DNA from: Lepraria neglecta
Taxonomy: Eukaryota > Ascomycota > Lecanoromycetes > Lecanorales > Stereocaulaceae
Direction of reading: 5' to 3'
Assembly (NCBI GenBank): GCA_033220425.1
Contig: CM065649.1
Span: 2,728,001 to 2,792,000, forward strand
DNA length: 64,000 nt
This document shows positions 24,681-35,705 of the stretch, one piece after another; position 1 is the stretch's first letter, and the number at the start of each line of letters is the position of its first letter. Under the pieces are notes generated by a model. That model searched no databases. It was given only the letters and a program-made list of their open reading frames with translations, and was not told the DNA's origin. A program made the position numbers and the translations under genes.

Positions 24681-26434
24681 AGGTCGGAGTATAGCTTATC
24701 TAGGAAATTAATAGTATATCTTATTAGCTTACAGGAAACTTGTTCCTGTTACCTCCCCTTTATATAATTACTATATATTTCTATTAGGGGATACCTATAA
24801 AGATATAGTCTCTAGACGAGATGTTGGACCTTCTAAAGACTGCTATATACAAGGTAAGCAAACTGCCGGTGCTAAAGCACGTATTCCTTATTACTTATAG
24901 AAGTAGCTTGCATATAGGTCTAAGGAGGTATAGTAGCGATATTAAGGCTCTTAGTACCGTAGACGTTATTATTAATAGAGTTTTTATAAACGGTAGAGTC
25001 AGAAGTTATAGTTAAGTAAGCTTCAGCCCTATAGGGCGGAGTAATATAGAGTTAATAAAGATCTTCTCTTATATCTATATATCTAATAACTTCTCTATTA
25101 AAAACAATATAGGAGGCCTCGTTAACGCCGTTTAGATATACCTTTATATACTTCGTTACTAGATAAGTAGTACTAATAAGATTAGAGCCGACAGGACTAT
25201 AGAGTATATTAGATAGGAGTATTTACCTTACTTTACTAGATAGCTATAGAAGGGATAAAGTAACGTCACTACGACCGAATACCTAGGTAACCTTATTTAT
25301 AGTAGTAACTATCTTCTCCTTAACCGTTCGATAGCTAATAAACTAACTCCTATTACTACAGATATAGTCGGTCGATCCGGAGTTAATTATCTAGATATTC
25401 GGAGTATTTATAATTTGGCCTAAGAGTACTAGATTCGTACGAAGATAGTAGGATATAACCGGCTTTTTCAGAGAAGAAGATTTACTAGTAGTAGAAGAAT
25501 CCTCTAAGGATTTAGGCTTATTCGGATAAATATAGTCTATATAGCCTTTCTAATAGTAGATATAATAGTTCTTATTATAGTAATAGTAAGAAGGCTTCTA
25601 GTAACGCTTAGATCTATAATAGGAGCAAGAGTTATTAGAATTAGACTTAGGTATAGTCCTTATCTAGTAAGTAGAAACCTTATTCTTTATTCCCTACTTA
25701 TAATTAATTAGGCCCTTAATAGTATCGTCGAAAGTAATAGAATTATCCTTCCGGGCCTTCTCGTTTAGGATAGTACGGTACTAATTCTACTTAGGACCTA
25801 GACTATTAAGAAGTATTAGAAGGATAATATCCTTAACCTTAATATTGAGGTCAGTTATTTCTATCTAGACCGTCTTAAACTTAGCTGATATATTAGTAAT
25901 AGAGCCTTTATAAGAGATAGATAATAATTTAGATAATACGGCCCATTTAGCGGCCAGTCCTAAGGGGGTAAATTTCTCCTTTAGAAAATCTAAGGTCTAA
26001 GTAGACGTTCGAGATAATAACGTCTTAATATCTAAGAACTACTAGATATCCTAAGAGTATATATATCCCAGTTGGGCAGAGGCCCGGCTATCCTAAGTAT
26101 CCTAAGAGTTCTAATCTCTTAGACTCTCAGCTTTTATAGCCTTAGTAGACCTATTAGGAGTAGGGCTAGGGCGAGGATAAGTACCGTCGATATATTTAAT
26201 GAGGAGGGCGTCAGTAAGAGTAAATTATATATTATACTACTAGGTCTTAAAGTTATTAGGGCCTTTAAGCTTAGTAAAGGCGAATAAACTATATCCTTCC
26301 TCTATAATAAGAAGGTAGGTAGGGTAGAGCGTAGTAGTAGAAGGGAGGAGGAGTTAATCTTAAATAATGGTATTTTTAAAAAAAGTGCAGCGGAAGTAGT
26401 AAGTAGATTATTTTAAACCCCCGGGCTTATAACC
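24681..26434 (-). pseudogene. Copia 5' part: gag and N-terminal pol remnant
   Basis: This is the interior next to the 5' LTR. Around 25535-25595 the minus strand reads YYYYNKNYYIYY*KGYIDYI, a zinc knuckle whose Cys, His and Gln codons have turned to Tyr and stop. Next to the LTR the minus strand begins GGTTATAAGCCC, a possible mutated primer-binding site, which I cannot assign to a tRNA. The 64-codon plus-strand frame at 24821 is a shadow. Confidence 0.65.
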
Positions 26435-26597
26435 TGTTATAATAGCAGAAAATACTTAATTAACTAACTAGCTAATAGATAGGAATCTATAGAGTACTAA
26501 TAGACATCTCTGTCTGTTTACTAATACTTCTGCCTGTAACTAGCGGAGAAGGACAATGGAATCGCATAAAGAGCAATCAGGCAACCAGATTGCAACA
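26435..26597 (-). repeat. Copia 5' LTR (right)
   Basis: 163 nt, partner of 9602-9764, carrying about eleven of the roughly twelve T/A states that distinguish the pair. Confidence 0.92.
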
Positions 26598-26714
26598 TTG
26601 GTAGAAATTATTGGTTGTCCTGTACCTTTTCCTCAACATTTGGACTCACAATGATTCCGCAGCTGAGCACATTCCGCGGCGGAGCAATCGCGTTTTGAGA
26701 TGGCCGATACGATT

Positions 26715-27135
26715 TGTTCCGTCCCAGGCATGAATATTTCAATATGTGAATGCTACTAAGAAAATTAGGGGGTCCGCTAATTGCAGAATCGGCCTGGATC
26801 AGCCTAAGCTATCGCCCTATAGGTGGGTCCCGGCGGGGTTTTTCAAGGGTATATTAGGGCTATATCTCCTATCTAAGCAGCCGAGAAGCTTTCTTATAAC
26901 AGTGTTTTAACGATAATAAACTACAGGGCGTTGCGTATTCCAGAAGCCCTTCTTAGCGCCAGCAAAATTAATTTTAACCCTTATATTCTTTATAAATAAG
27001 ATAGGCCGTTCTCTAAATAAGCCGTAATTTATTAAATAGGTGCCCTATTTATAAAGACGCGGTTATTCCAGCTCGATTCATCGCTGGGACTAAGGCCATT
27101 TGCAAATCGTCAACATTCATGGCTGGGACGGAACA
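26715..27135. mobile_element. Candidate non-autonomous element with terminal inverted repeats
   Basis: The ends 26716-26738 and 27112-27134 are inverted repeats matching at 21 of 23 positions, starting GTTCCGTCCCAG. Adding one base each side (TGTTCC...GGAACA) leaves GATT directly repeated at 26711-26714 and 27136-27139, a possible 4-bp target-site duplication. The 421-bp interior is AT-rich, has no frame, and ends 6 bp from the stop codon of the next gene. The superfamily is not recognised. A 4-bp duplication could be chance, but together with the inverted repeats an element is the better explanation. Confidence 0.55.
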
Positions 27136-27141
27136 GATTCA

Positions 27142-30100
27142 CTACAATATTTCGTCTAAGTCTTCCTCCGTATTGCCCACCGCAGGCGCCTTGACTGGTA
27201 CTGTAACAGTATATGACTCGCCCTCGAAGAGCAAATCGCCATTCTTCTCCATAGTTGCCGGGTCTACGTAGATCTGTATTTCCATATCCTTCTTTCCGAG
27301 GTTAAAGACTCGTAGAATAACGTAGACTTCTGTTGCTGTTGGCTGGTTCTCGATCAGGGCCGCGCGTCTCATCTACATAGACTTGCATTAGCCTTGTGTC
27401 TCCTCCATGGTCCTTCACTACATGAATGACACGGGGATGGCAAGGGCGCGCGAAACTAACTCTTCGAACTTGTGCTTTACTCATGAAAAACCGAGTTTCG
27501 CATTCACCAGTTGTGGTTTTCACCTCCAAGTAGTACTTGATTCGGGCGCCTCGCTGCAGGCCCTCAATCGGTAAGAATGTGCCTAACATATTTGTTAGTA
27601 TGTGCTCGGGACCCTCATCCCAGTACACAATGTCCGCCGTTTCGGGCCCTGTCCATGCGAGCATATCCCTATAATTCTCGTGCACGCAAACCTCTCTCCT
27701 GATGGTGCTTTTCCAGTTGTTGCGATTGAAGTTCGGCAATTTCCATTTGTTCAAGATGCACTCGAAGGCCTGCACCCAATACTGTCAGCTTCTATCTGTA
27801 GATTGGAGGCGATATTGGTCAGTAACGTACGTAGAGTTCGCCCGCTGCGCCAAGTTTGATGTCATGCCGAATCTGGTTTTCAGAGCGAATGCCAAATGGT
27901 GTATCCGAGAGCGCAATAGGTGTAGCATTCTGATCTATACTTGATGTTATCTCAGCTGTCATTCGTACGCGTGTTAGACACTCACCTCCTTTGGCTGAAG
28001 CAATCACATAGTCAAGGAGCGCTATGTATCTTTCATTGTTGATGGCGTCCGCCGAGCTCATCTCAGCCCTGGCTGCTGTGGGTACTGGCGTCAGACTTGA
28101 CCTCGGTGTGGTCATAGACCCAGTGAAAGATGGCGTTGCTGGTGTGTATATACTCCTCTCGTAGGAGTAGTCTGTGCGGCTTGCGAAGCTCGAACTGGCG
28201 CTCGATGCAGGTCTTGGGGTGCTTGGTCCTCGGCCTGGCGTGCTTGATCTTGAGTGACTGGGCTGGCTCGGCGCCAGGCTCAATGCCGCATTGGCTCCGT
28301 TCCCAGTGTTGTCCTCGAATGACTGGTCACTTGGTGCTGGATGGTAACCAGGATCTGGCCATGGAAGCCGAATTATGCTAAGCTCGACTAGCAGATCATC
28401 GATTACGATTGGCCTTGCCTTGAGAACATCGCCGAATACCTTGATTGCTGCTAAATCGTCGATGCCTAGATAGTTGACTAGTCCTTTTGGGAGACTGTTG
28501 ATGAAACAAAGCTCTTGAAGTCTTTCGTCTTTCGGGACATAAAGACGTCGTTGACCATCCTCCTCTTCAATGTGTAAGCTAGCTCTTGCGCCTTCCACAG
28601 TGACTGGATTAATTCCGTTAAGAGAAAGAGTGATTGTCTTTGAAATTCCGTTACTCTCGTATACATCCGTGTCCCGGAATCGGCGGTACATGGATTGGTC
28701 TTGCGAGTCTGTGGCTCCGTAATGAACGGCACAGCTGTATCATCAATGACTATTTGCGATGTTTGGCTTTCATTGGGTAGACCTACCGGAATAAAGCATA
28801 CGCCTTCCGCCTGAGTTCATTGCTGAGTCTTGCACTCTTCGATGAGACGTTCACAGTCGAAGTCTCCTGGACGAGCTGTGAAATATACCTTTCTTGTAGA
28901 CCTAGCGCTGATATGAATGGTTGTAATTCATGAGCTTCCTCTTTAGTGTAGTCCAAGAATGGTACTTTGCTGCTGAATAGTCCTTGGTATGTTTCATGGT
29001 CGACAATGGCAAAAGCATCAGTCTTTCTGGCCAGAAATATCTGACCGTCCACACTCTTGACTGGTAACATTGGCGACATCTCCAGTCTCTCAAGAGCCCC
29101 CAGGCGAGGTCCCATCGAATTGATCTGTTTGATCAGCTCTTTCACAGCGTCAGTTGGGGGAATTTTGTCGTTAGCAACGAAAAGTCTCAATTCCTCCACA
29201 TACATGTCGACATCTGGCTTTTCAACTTTCAATCTATCGAGGAAGAAGTCTTTAAGATCGGCATACTGAGTAGCGATAGAGACCTTGCCAGAGATCCGGG
29301 AGTCTTTGGCCCAGAGGCATAAGGACGGTGGATACCATTCTCTCTGTTGCGCAACGTAGACCAAACTACCTTGCTCAAAGTATCCACTGAAGGCGACCCG
29401 TCAACAAATTGGAGCGGATTCGGGCGAGCATGGCTTACATGATCAATTCCCAGATTAACTCATTGTAGGAATCCTTCCATAGCTGGTCATATATGTCGGA
29501 GACTAGTGTATGAGGACCTTGCCGTTTCTTCTCTTCTTCGAGTTGAAATATACAGTGGGACCAAACTGCATCCTTGACTTCTAGTATGGTGCAAAAGAGA
29601 CGCTCGAGTGTCACATTTCCATCATAATGATCCATAGCAGCAAGAGGGTGCCACAAGTCGATGAACTTCGGTGCTTTCCATACACATTTTCTAGGCGTGA
29701 CCCAAGCTTTGTCTCCTGAGCCTCTATGGGGCAAATACACAGCTTTTTTATCCTCGAATATTTCCCTAGAAGTGTTCAGCGAGGGCTCAAAGGCTGTTAG
29801 GATCGTACTGACCGGACTCGTGCGTAATCTTCAACTTTGCTATGTTTCTCGATCTCCTCATAGACGGTGACATAAATTGCCCTTGAATTTTCACCGAAAA
29901 TCTGACCGACTCTTGCCATGTACACAAGAATGTCAATGTAGAAATCAAGTTTAGCTTTGTGACCAACACTAAACCTTTTGAGGAAATCCCATTTCTCCGG
30001 AGGTTCCTGACTTAGCTCAGGAGGTAGCTCTAGGAAAGGTATTCCGCCTTGGATCCCTAACTCGTTACATCGCTTCTTCAACTTGGGCATGGGCATGTAA

Positions 30101-32570
30101 GTCTGTTTCAGGGGTCTATCTCCGACATTCTCGCAGGTTACGCAAGCTTTCGATAGCGTTTGTGCAATCTCGTCAGTCATTGAGGTATTGTATGAGGGCC
30201 AATGTGCTGCCAAAGCCCCTACGAGTCTGTCGCCTCGGTGCTTGGCAATGTGAAGGAAAACGTTCGATAGCTTCGTAGGATATCTCGAGCTGGCGAGCCG
30301 AGGGATGCTTTGCACCTCCGCGAATGTTTGAAGCCAGTCTGTCCAGGATAAATCATATCGGCGTGCTTCGGGAGATACTGCGTTCAAGTATCCAACATTG
30401 AGGAAATGAGCAGGGAATTGGGGCGCAAGGATCTTGTCGCCGTCCTTGATCTGCATCAAAAGCCTTTTCGCTCCGTATTCTTCATCAGACTCAAGATACA
30501 GGTCGTCTACAATCAGATCGTCTCTTCCCAATGTCACAAACGTGCGATAGATAGGCGCACCTTCTTGGTCCTTCAAGTAGATACTCTTGTCCAAAGACTT
30601 TTGACTTTCTGGAATGTGCCAGTATAGGTAGCGGAGATGCTCAATTGAATGTGTCAAATCGACAGCATTCCACCTGTTGTATCTACCAACGATCGAGCGA
30701 ATGATAACCGGGGGTTTGCAATCCCTCACACCGAGCTCAGAGAATAGACTATGGCGAGATGTCACGTTCAGGGCCTCCGGATCGACAAGTCGTACCCCAA
30801 TGTCGGTAGGGACTGGCACACCAGCGTTCTCAGGATAAAAGATGGATCCCACATCACCGGAAACCCATGACCCATCGTGCAGAGGGATCAGCGGTAGACC
30901 CCGCACTTCTTTCTGTAGTGTCCACTTATTCTTGAACGGAAGCAAAAGCATATCCGCACTCCGGCTATGCCATGATTCCTTGGTAGTGGGCGACTTCATT
31001 TTCGAGTTTGGTTTACTAAGATCTGCTCGAACCCTTTCTATGAGATCGTCGACGGTGACATTCTGGATACCAAGCGTATCAAAGTCTGAATACTTGTATG
31101 GCTTGTAACCTGGAGATAGGTATAGCTCGTTGGGTAAGTCTTCGAAGAGCGGTTCACCGTCATCATCTTGACAACTTGGTAGAAGCCATTTGAGTTGGTG
31201 AGGAAGCTTCCAATACTTTTCGCTCCAAGACAACATGATAGGCGCATTTTTCAGGCGTGTCACTATTCTTGGCAGGAGCTTGGCCCAGAACTGCTCAGAT
31301 ATGGTGGTCTTGCTAGGGAGGTACCCCATCCACTGGAATCTCAGCGAAGGATGCTTGCAGAATTGAAGCACTGCATCCAGGAAAGTATCAGCCACACCAT
31401 CGAGTATAGCTTCGTTCCATGGCGATTGAAACACATCTTCTCGACTGGCCTGCGTGACAAAGTCGGACTGGATTTGAAACTTCTTCAGGTGAGCCAGTGC
31501 GTTATCTTAAGATTGTCGTTCGACTTACGCTGAATCCAACTTGGCGCACCGGCAAGTATGCAAAAACATGTTGTCGCTGGATGATGGGAATCGACTCAGC
31601 GTCCACGGGGAAAGCAAGGACCACCTCAGCCCGATTTCTATCGGGTCGAAGACTGTCTTTTGGCAAGTTTTGGAGAGTCCGCTTCGTGATACGATAGTAT
31701 TTAGTCTCCTCACGCCTCCGGTCATCGATAGAAGAAGATTTGGTCAACGTTGCTTGTCGGTCTGTTTCGTCATATCGATATGAGTAGGTGGTTTCAGACA
31801 CACGACCGGCGTCGTTGTAGATGGTGATGTTCAGCCTTTTGAGTTGGGATAGAAACATCAACAAGCTATCAGGAAGATGATCTGGATCCGAGAAATCCTT
31901 GACAAGCTTGTTGAAGTCAACTGTGGAGGCGAGTGTCAATATCATCCTGGTGCGGATATTTCTCGGGAGATCTTTGTGTTCTTCGGAGAACGGTGTTACC
32001 ATTCCTAGGCCACCCTCTTCAGGATCGTAATCGAAGTAGAAATAAAATGGGTCGGATTGAATATGCACTTTCGAGGCAATCTTGAACACGGATTTGAAAC
32101 CTATCCCTTTCTCGCCAATGTAGCCTCTTTGCTTCTGAGTGGCGGTTTTACTGCTTTCTCCAATGCTACAGATGGCCTCGACATTTTGTTGGTTGAATCC
32201 ATCTTCGTTAGAGTCAACAATTATTCTGTCCGGATGAATCGTGAAAGACAGAAAGGGCTCCTCCTTTGCTGCGATTGCTTTGGTGTAATGATTGTCTTCG
32301 GCGTTTTGGATGAGTTCGAAAACGAATCTGGTTTCCTTTGCATAGAGATTGGTCGCAAAGCTATGTGCAATTTAGTGAAGGGACCGCACAAGAAGCATCA
32401 CTGGGACATGAATACGTTTGTGTTGTTTTTCCTAACTTGCGCCGCAAATTTTCTATCTTCTTCAGAAGCTTCGGATCCGCTTTTAATCGGTCCTCCGGGC
32501 TCAGCCCACCATTACCCTCTGTAATCTCGTCTACAATGGCGCGAGCTTCCTCTCGACTAAGATCAGGCAT
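27142..32570 (-). CDS. Sacsin/Hsp90-like ATPase with NO VEIN-type (DUF3883) C-terminus
   Basis: Eight exons fit in phase: complement(27142..27372, 27461..27781, 27831..28734, 28787..29386, 29439..29765, 29813..31482, 31529..32360, 32416..32570), 5040 nt, 1679 aa. Residues ~53-200 form a GHKL ATPase: FELIQNAEDNHY (N-box), VDSNEDGFNQQNV (Asp/Gly box) and YIGEKGIGFKSVFK (glycine box). A long central part of sacsin-like fungal proteins follows, then a Ser/Pro/Thr-rich linker (~1330-1420). Residues ~1480-1610 are the NOV C-terminal domain: GAAGELYYW, ADIVYWD (Asp ~1546) and YYLEVKTT (ExK ~1582-1584), the arrangement of PD-(D/E)xK nucleases. Plant NO VEIN has the same pairing; sacsin-type ATPases are thought to act as chaperones. 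Fungal function is unknown. No defect was seen. Confidence 0.85.
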
Positions 32571-33909
32571 GGTTCAGGTTGACAAAGAGGAGTCTCTCGG
32601 ATAGGTGGGTTCTGGTATATGGGCTGTCCCCAAAAGCACATTGTCCATTTTCACGATTGTTGTGTCAGACGCATCGCATTGGGAGTATGTGACTTGTTGT
32701 GACCAGCCCAGAACAATTTTCAGCTCTCATGATCTCTTTGAATCCGGAAAGGAGCATTGGGACCAGCGTCTAAAGAGCGCTGATCGCAACCTATGGTTTC
32801 AGCCAGTATTAAGCGGAGCGCCTATGCTTGTAAATGCGTCGCAGGGTGACAACCCGTTTCGGGGAAACGGAACTGCGGCAAATAATCACACCAATAGTCG
32901 GCATCAATTGCTTGTCAAAGAGAAAAAATCAGGACATGGCGTTTGCAGGTGGTCCATTATTGGTCAGAAATCGCAGGGAAGAGAATCCTACATGCAGCTC
33001 ACTTTAGTCGCGAATAAACCCCCGGCTGGATCACCAGAATTGACCACCATTTCGTATTCATCATGTTTCATGTCTGCTTCGCCCCTGAAAGCGGCACAAT
33101 GTGCTCCGAGATGTCATTCGATTCCAACCAGTATCGACAGTCGTTTCATAGGCTCGCGGAGTATTCGTGGCCACCTCGAGCTCTCTTGCTCTCAGTGGAA
33201 AGACCAAATTAAGGATGGAATCGTCACCAGTGGGTTCTGCAGTACGAAGTACTTCACGGTATTCGTTTATTACCATGGTGGTAGCGAAGAAGTGGAAGGG
33301 TTGTTGTAGTGCAAGAACGACCCGCGAAGGCCGCCTCCCCAGCGCTTAGGCTACAGACTCTGATTGGGCGGGGCTCCCGGGACGAAGATCGTCCCGAGCG
33401 CAGCCAAGCCGCCTAGAGTGGGGGCCAAATACCATCCCTATCCTCACAAAGCACTGCATCAGATAGGAGAGTGAGGTCAAAGACTTGAGCACATTCACGG
33501 ACTCAGGCTGACTCAAGGCAGTCGTTGCCATGGTGTGGACCGGGCCTTTGCCGGTTTGTATCAGAGACGAAGGAAGCAGAGATTATGGTAGTTGCTCTTT
33601 CCCGAAAGAACGACGACCGGGCGAGACCCTCCAAGCCTCCCCACTGTCATAAATGGCGTGTCAACTGCGGATACATTAACAGAGCTCTGAAGAAGTTTTT
33701 TAATTGCTGAAGGATCCAAACGTTATTTAGCCTTCAAGGATTGATCCTACACGTGGCTAGTGCTTACATGTCAGCACATGTTGCTTTGACAGCTCGTTCC
33801 AGCTTCGCAGCTTTTTCGTGATTGTCTTCCGTTTCATCAATGCAAAATTGGGTAGTCTCTCTGCTCCATATAGCTTCGTCATAGATACCCCCAATCTTCC
33901 AACACAGCA
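32571..33909. other. Intergenic between divergent genes
   Basis: This is the upstream region of the ATPase gene (-) and of the small hydrolase (+). An open stretch of 234 codons at 32605-33309 (+) begins with GTG, its first ATG is well inside, and it shows no motif or codon-like pattern, so I do not call it. TCTGATTGG at ~33358 is an inverted CCAAT box. An 18-nt stretch at 33850-33867 recurs exactly at 50481-50498. Confidence 0.4.
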
Positions 33910-34692
33910 ATGTCCAAACCAACCTTCATCTTCGTCCCTGGCGCCTGGCATACGCCCTCCGTCTTTTCCCAAGTAATTGATCTACTGTCGACGCACGGCT
34001 ACAGCTCCCATGGTCTCTCTCTGCCGTCCGTCGGCGCCAACCCGGGCCTTCCGGACTTCAACGCAGATGTAATAGCCCTGCAGGCCCTTGTCAACAAGAG
34101 CATAGCTGCCGGCGAAAATGTCATCGTGATTCTTTGGTCCTACGGCGGCGTCGTTGGCACCGAGGCCGTGCTCCCATCAATGCTTAAGCCAAATCGTGAA
34201 AAGGAGGGAAAATCAGGCGGCGTCGTACATCTTGTATTCCTCGCCGCGCCAGCACTGAAAGTGGGCATGAGCGTCGAAAGATCAAACCCAGACAGCAATC
34301 CAGAGAATGCGGGCGAGCTTGCAATCTTCGATGAAGAGGCGGGGACTGTGACGATAAGCCCGAAATTTGCACCCATGCTGTTCTATAACGACGTCGAAGA
34401 CGAAGAAGTAGTCAAGGAGCTGGTGGCTGGCGTGAAGTCTATGAGTGTTGGTGCGCTTAGAAGTCAGCTCACTAGAGCGGCTTGGGAATACACCCCAGCC
34501 ACTTTCGTGATTTGCGAGAAGGATTTCGGACTTCCTACGAAGAGAGCAGAGGAGCAGCTGAAGGCGGCTAAGGAGTCATGTCCAGAAGCATTTCAAACAG
34601 TGGAGAAGTGCGCGGCGGGGCATGTGCCGTTCGTTAGTATGCCAGGAAGGGTCGTTGAGATATTGAGAAGAGCTGCTGGGGAAGCTGTGTGA
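33910..34692 (+). CDS. Small intracellular alpha/beta hydrolase
   Basis: Single-exon gene of 260 aa beginning MSKPTFIFVPGAWHTPSVFS, the standard start of the fungal/bacterial AB hydrolase_6 esterase group (oxyanion-hole FVPGAWH). The triad is visible: Ser77 in LWSYGG, Asp205 in CEKDFGLP, His238 in AAGHVPF. There is no signal peptide or membrane helix, so it is probably cytosolic. The nucleophile motif has Trp where GxSxG normally has Gly, a variant known in this group. Such enzymes hydrolyse small esters; the substrate is unknown. The ATG is the only in-frame start that keeps the first beta strand. Confidence 0.85.
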   Translation: MSKPTFIFVPGAWHTPSVFSQVIDLLSTHGYSSHGLSLPSVGANPGLPDFNADVIALQALVNKSIAAGENVIVILWSYGGVVGTEAVLPSMLKPNREKEGKSGGVVHLVFLAAPALKVGMSVERSNPDSNPENAGELAIFDEEAGTVTISPKFAPMLFYNDVEDEEVVKELVAGVKSMSVGALRSQLTRAAWEYTPATFVICEKDFGLPTKRAEEQLKAAKESCPEAFQTVEKCAAGHVPFVSMPGRVVEILRRAAGEAV

Positions 34693-35705
34693 ACGTTAGA
34701 GTTGAGCATATTGACTCAACGCAATGGAAATTCGCTCTTCCTGATGCAGGAAGTTCTTTGCAATCAGACTTCATCGAGTAACACCATCTGGCAATCATGT
34801 TCATGCAGTCAGGACATCTTGCACGATGAAGTCCTGGCACTGTTCCACGAACATCTAGAGCACTCACAATTGAAAGTTATCTAAAACACGAACTTGGCAG
34901 CAAGTATCACTTACGAGCATAGCACTCACGAGTGCATTGACAGCCAAAAGAATATGAATGATGTTCTGTCGTGTGATTGTATGAAGAGTATGTCCTGTCC
35001 GGAAAGATAGTTTGATGGTTGATATGGATAGGATACCCCTGTTGGGTGCATGAAACCACTTAGATTATATCACAAGGTATGTATTAATGGAACCAAACTC
35101 TATCACTGGGAGATTGCGGCAAGCCGTTGCCATCATCAAACAATGATTCTGAAATTCGCCTTTGAAAGAGAGATTACAGGTGCAACTTTGAATTCTTTCT
35201 CTTCGCCGAGGACCGAATCAGATTTGAGTAGATGGCGCTTGGGATGCTTAGTCAGCTGAAAAAAGCTCACGAATCGAGTTTCTGATTGGCGGAACCGTCC
35301 CGAGATTCAGCGATCTTCAGTGGCATTTCACTTCGTTTCATGTTTATTATATGAAAAGTCGACCCCAATTTCCGATTCGGTCTGACCTAGCCTTGCGTTT
35401 TCGGAACAGCGCGCTATACCGCAATGGAGGTGTTAGATGTCAGGGGTTGGCGGTGGTGGCGGCTAGGTAATATTTATCGCTGCCCACAAAGACCTCTTCC
35501 CCTTCTACTCCTTCTCACATCGACACCACTTTCGTTTATTCTCAACCACCCTCGTTCTTTGACAGAACATCCACTCCTTACTTCTTTCTGGTCTCGACTG
35601 ACCTCCACATTCCTTGCACGAACCTTCTCTTCTTCCGAAGCCCCGGCAGGCATCGTCAAAACACATTAACACCTTCCTCGAACATCCACAAATTTTTCCT
35701 CCACG
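34693..35705. other. Intergenic, no supported gene
   Basis: Contains only short frames. 35281-35290 has a CCAAT-type box (inverted) and 35490-35705 is pyrimidine-rich, likely promoter and 5' leader of the secreted glycosidase. Confidence 0.35.

Larger units (their letters stand above)
9602..26597 (-). mobile_element. Ty1/copia LTR retrotransposon carrying two nested Ty3/gypsy insertions
   Basis: The element is bounded by 163-nt LTRs (9602-9764 and 26435-26597) that begin TGTT and end AACA, and by the 5-bp duplication TTGGT at 9597-9601 and 26598-26602. Next to the left LTR lies a polypurine tract (CTCGAGGGGAG on the minus strand), so the left LTR is the 3' one and the element reads on the minus strand. 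The copia interior is split into 9765-11489, 18032-18720 and 24681-26434, about 4.2 kb in all, normal for a copia element. The two intervals between are gypsy elements. CpA and TpG are strikingly rare and TpA common in the interior, and every long frame is broken: the block is RIP-inactivated. Confidence 0.92.

Noticed and set aside
24821-25015. 64-codon plus-strand frame within the copia remnant
   Set aside because: Antisense to the element; the open frame results from TA-rich, stop-poor sequence.
26925-27060. Repeated GCG..TATTCCAG blocks near 26930 and 27065 as ends of a Tc1-like element
   Set aside because: Both are in the same orientation and share only ~10 bases; the outer inverted repeats at 26716 and 27112 explain the interval better.
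32605-33309. 234-codon open frame on the plus strand upstream of the ATPase gene
   Set aside because: It starts with GTG, its first ATG is far inside, composition does not look coding, no motif, and it occupies a divergent promoter region.
34140-34376. Antisense frames inside the small hydrolase gene
   Set aside because: Shadows of a real gene; no independent evidence.
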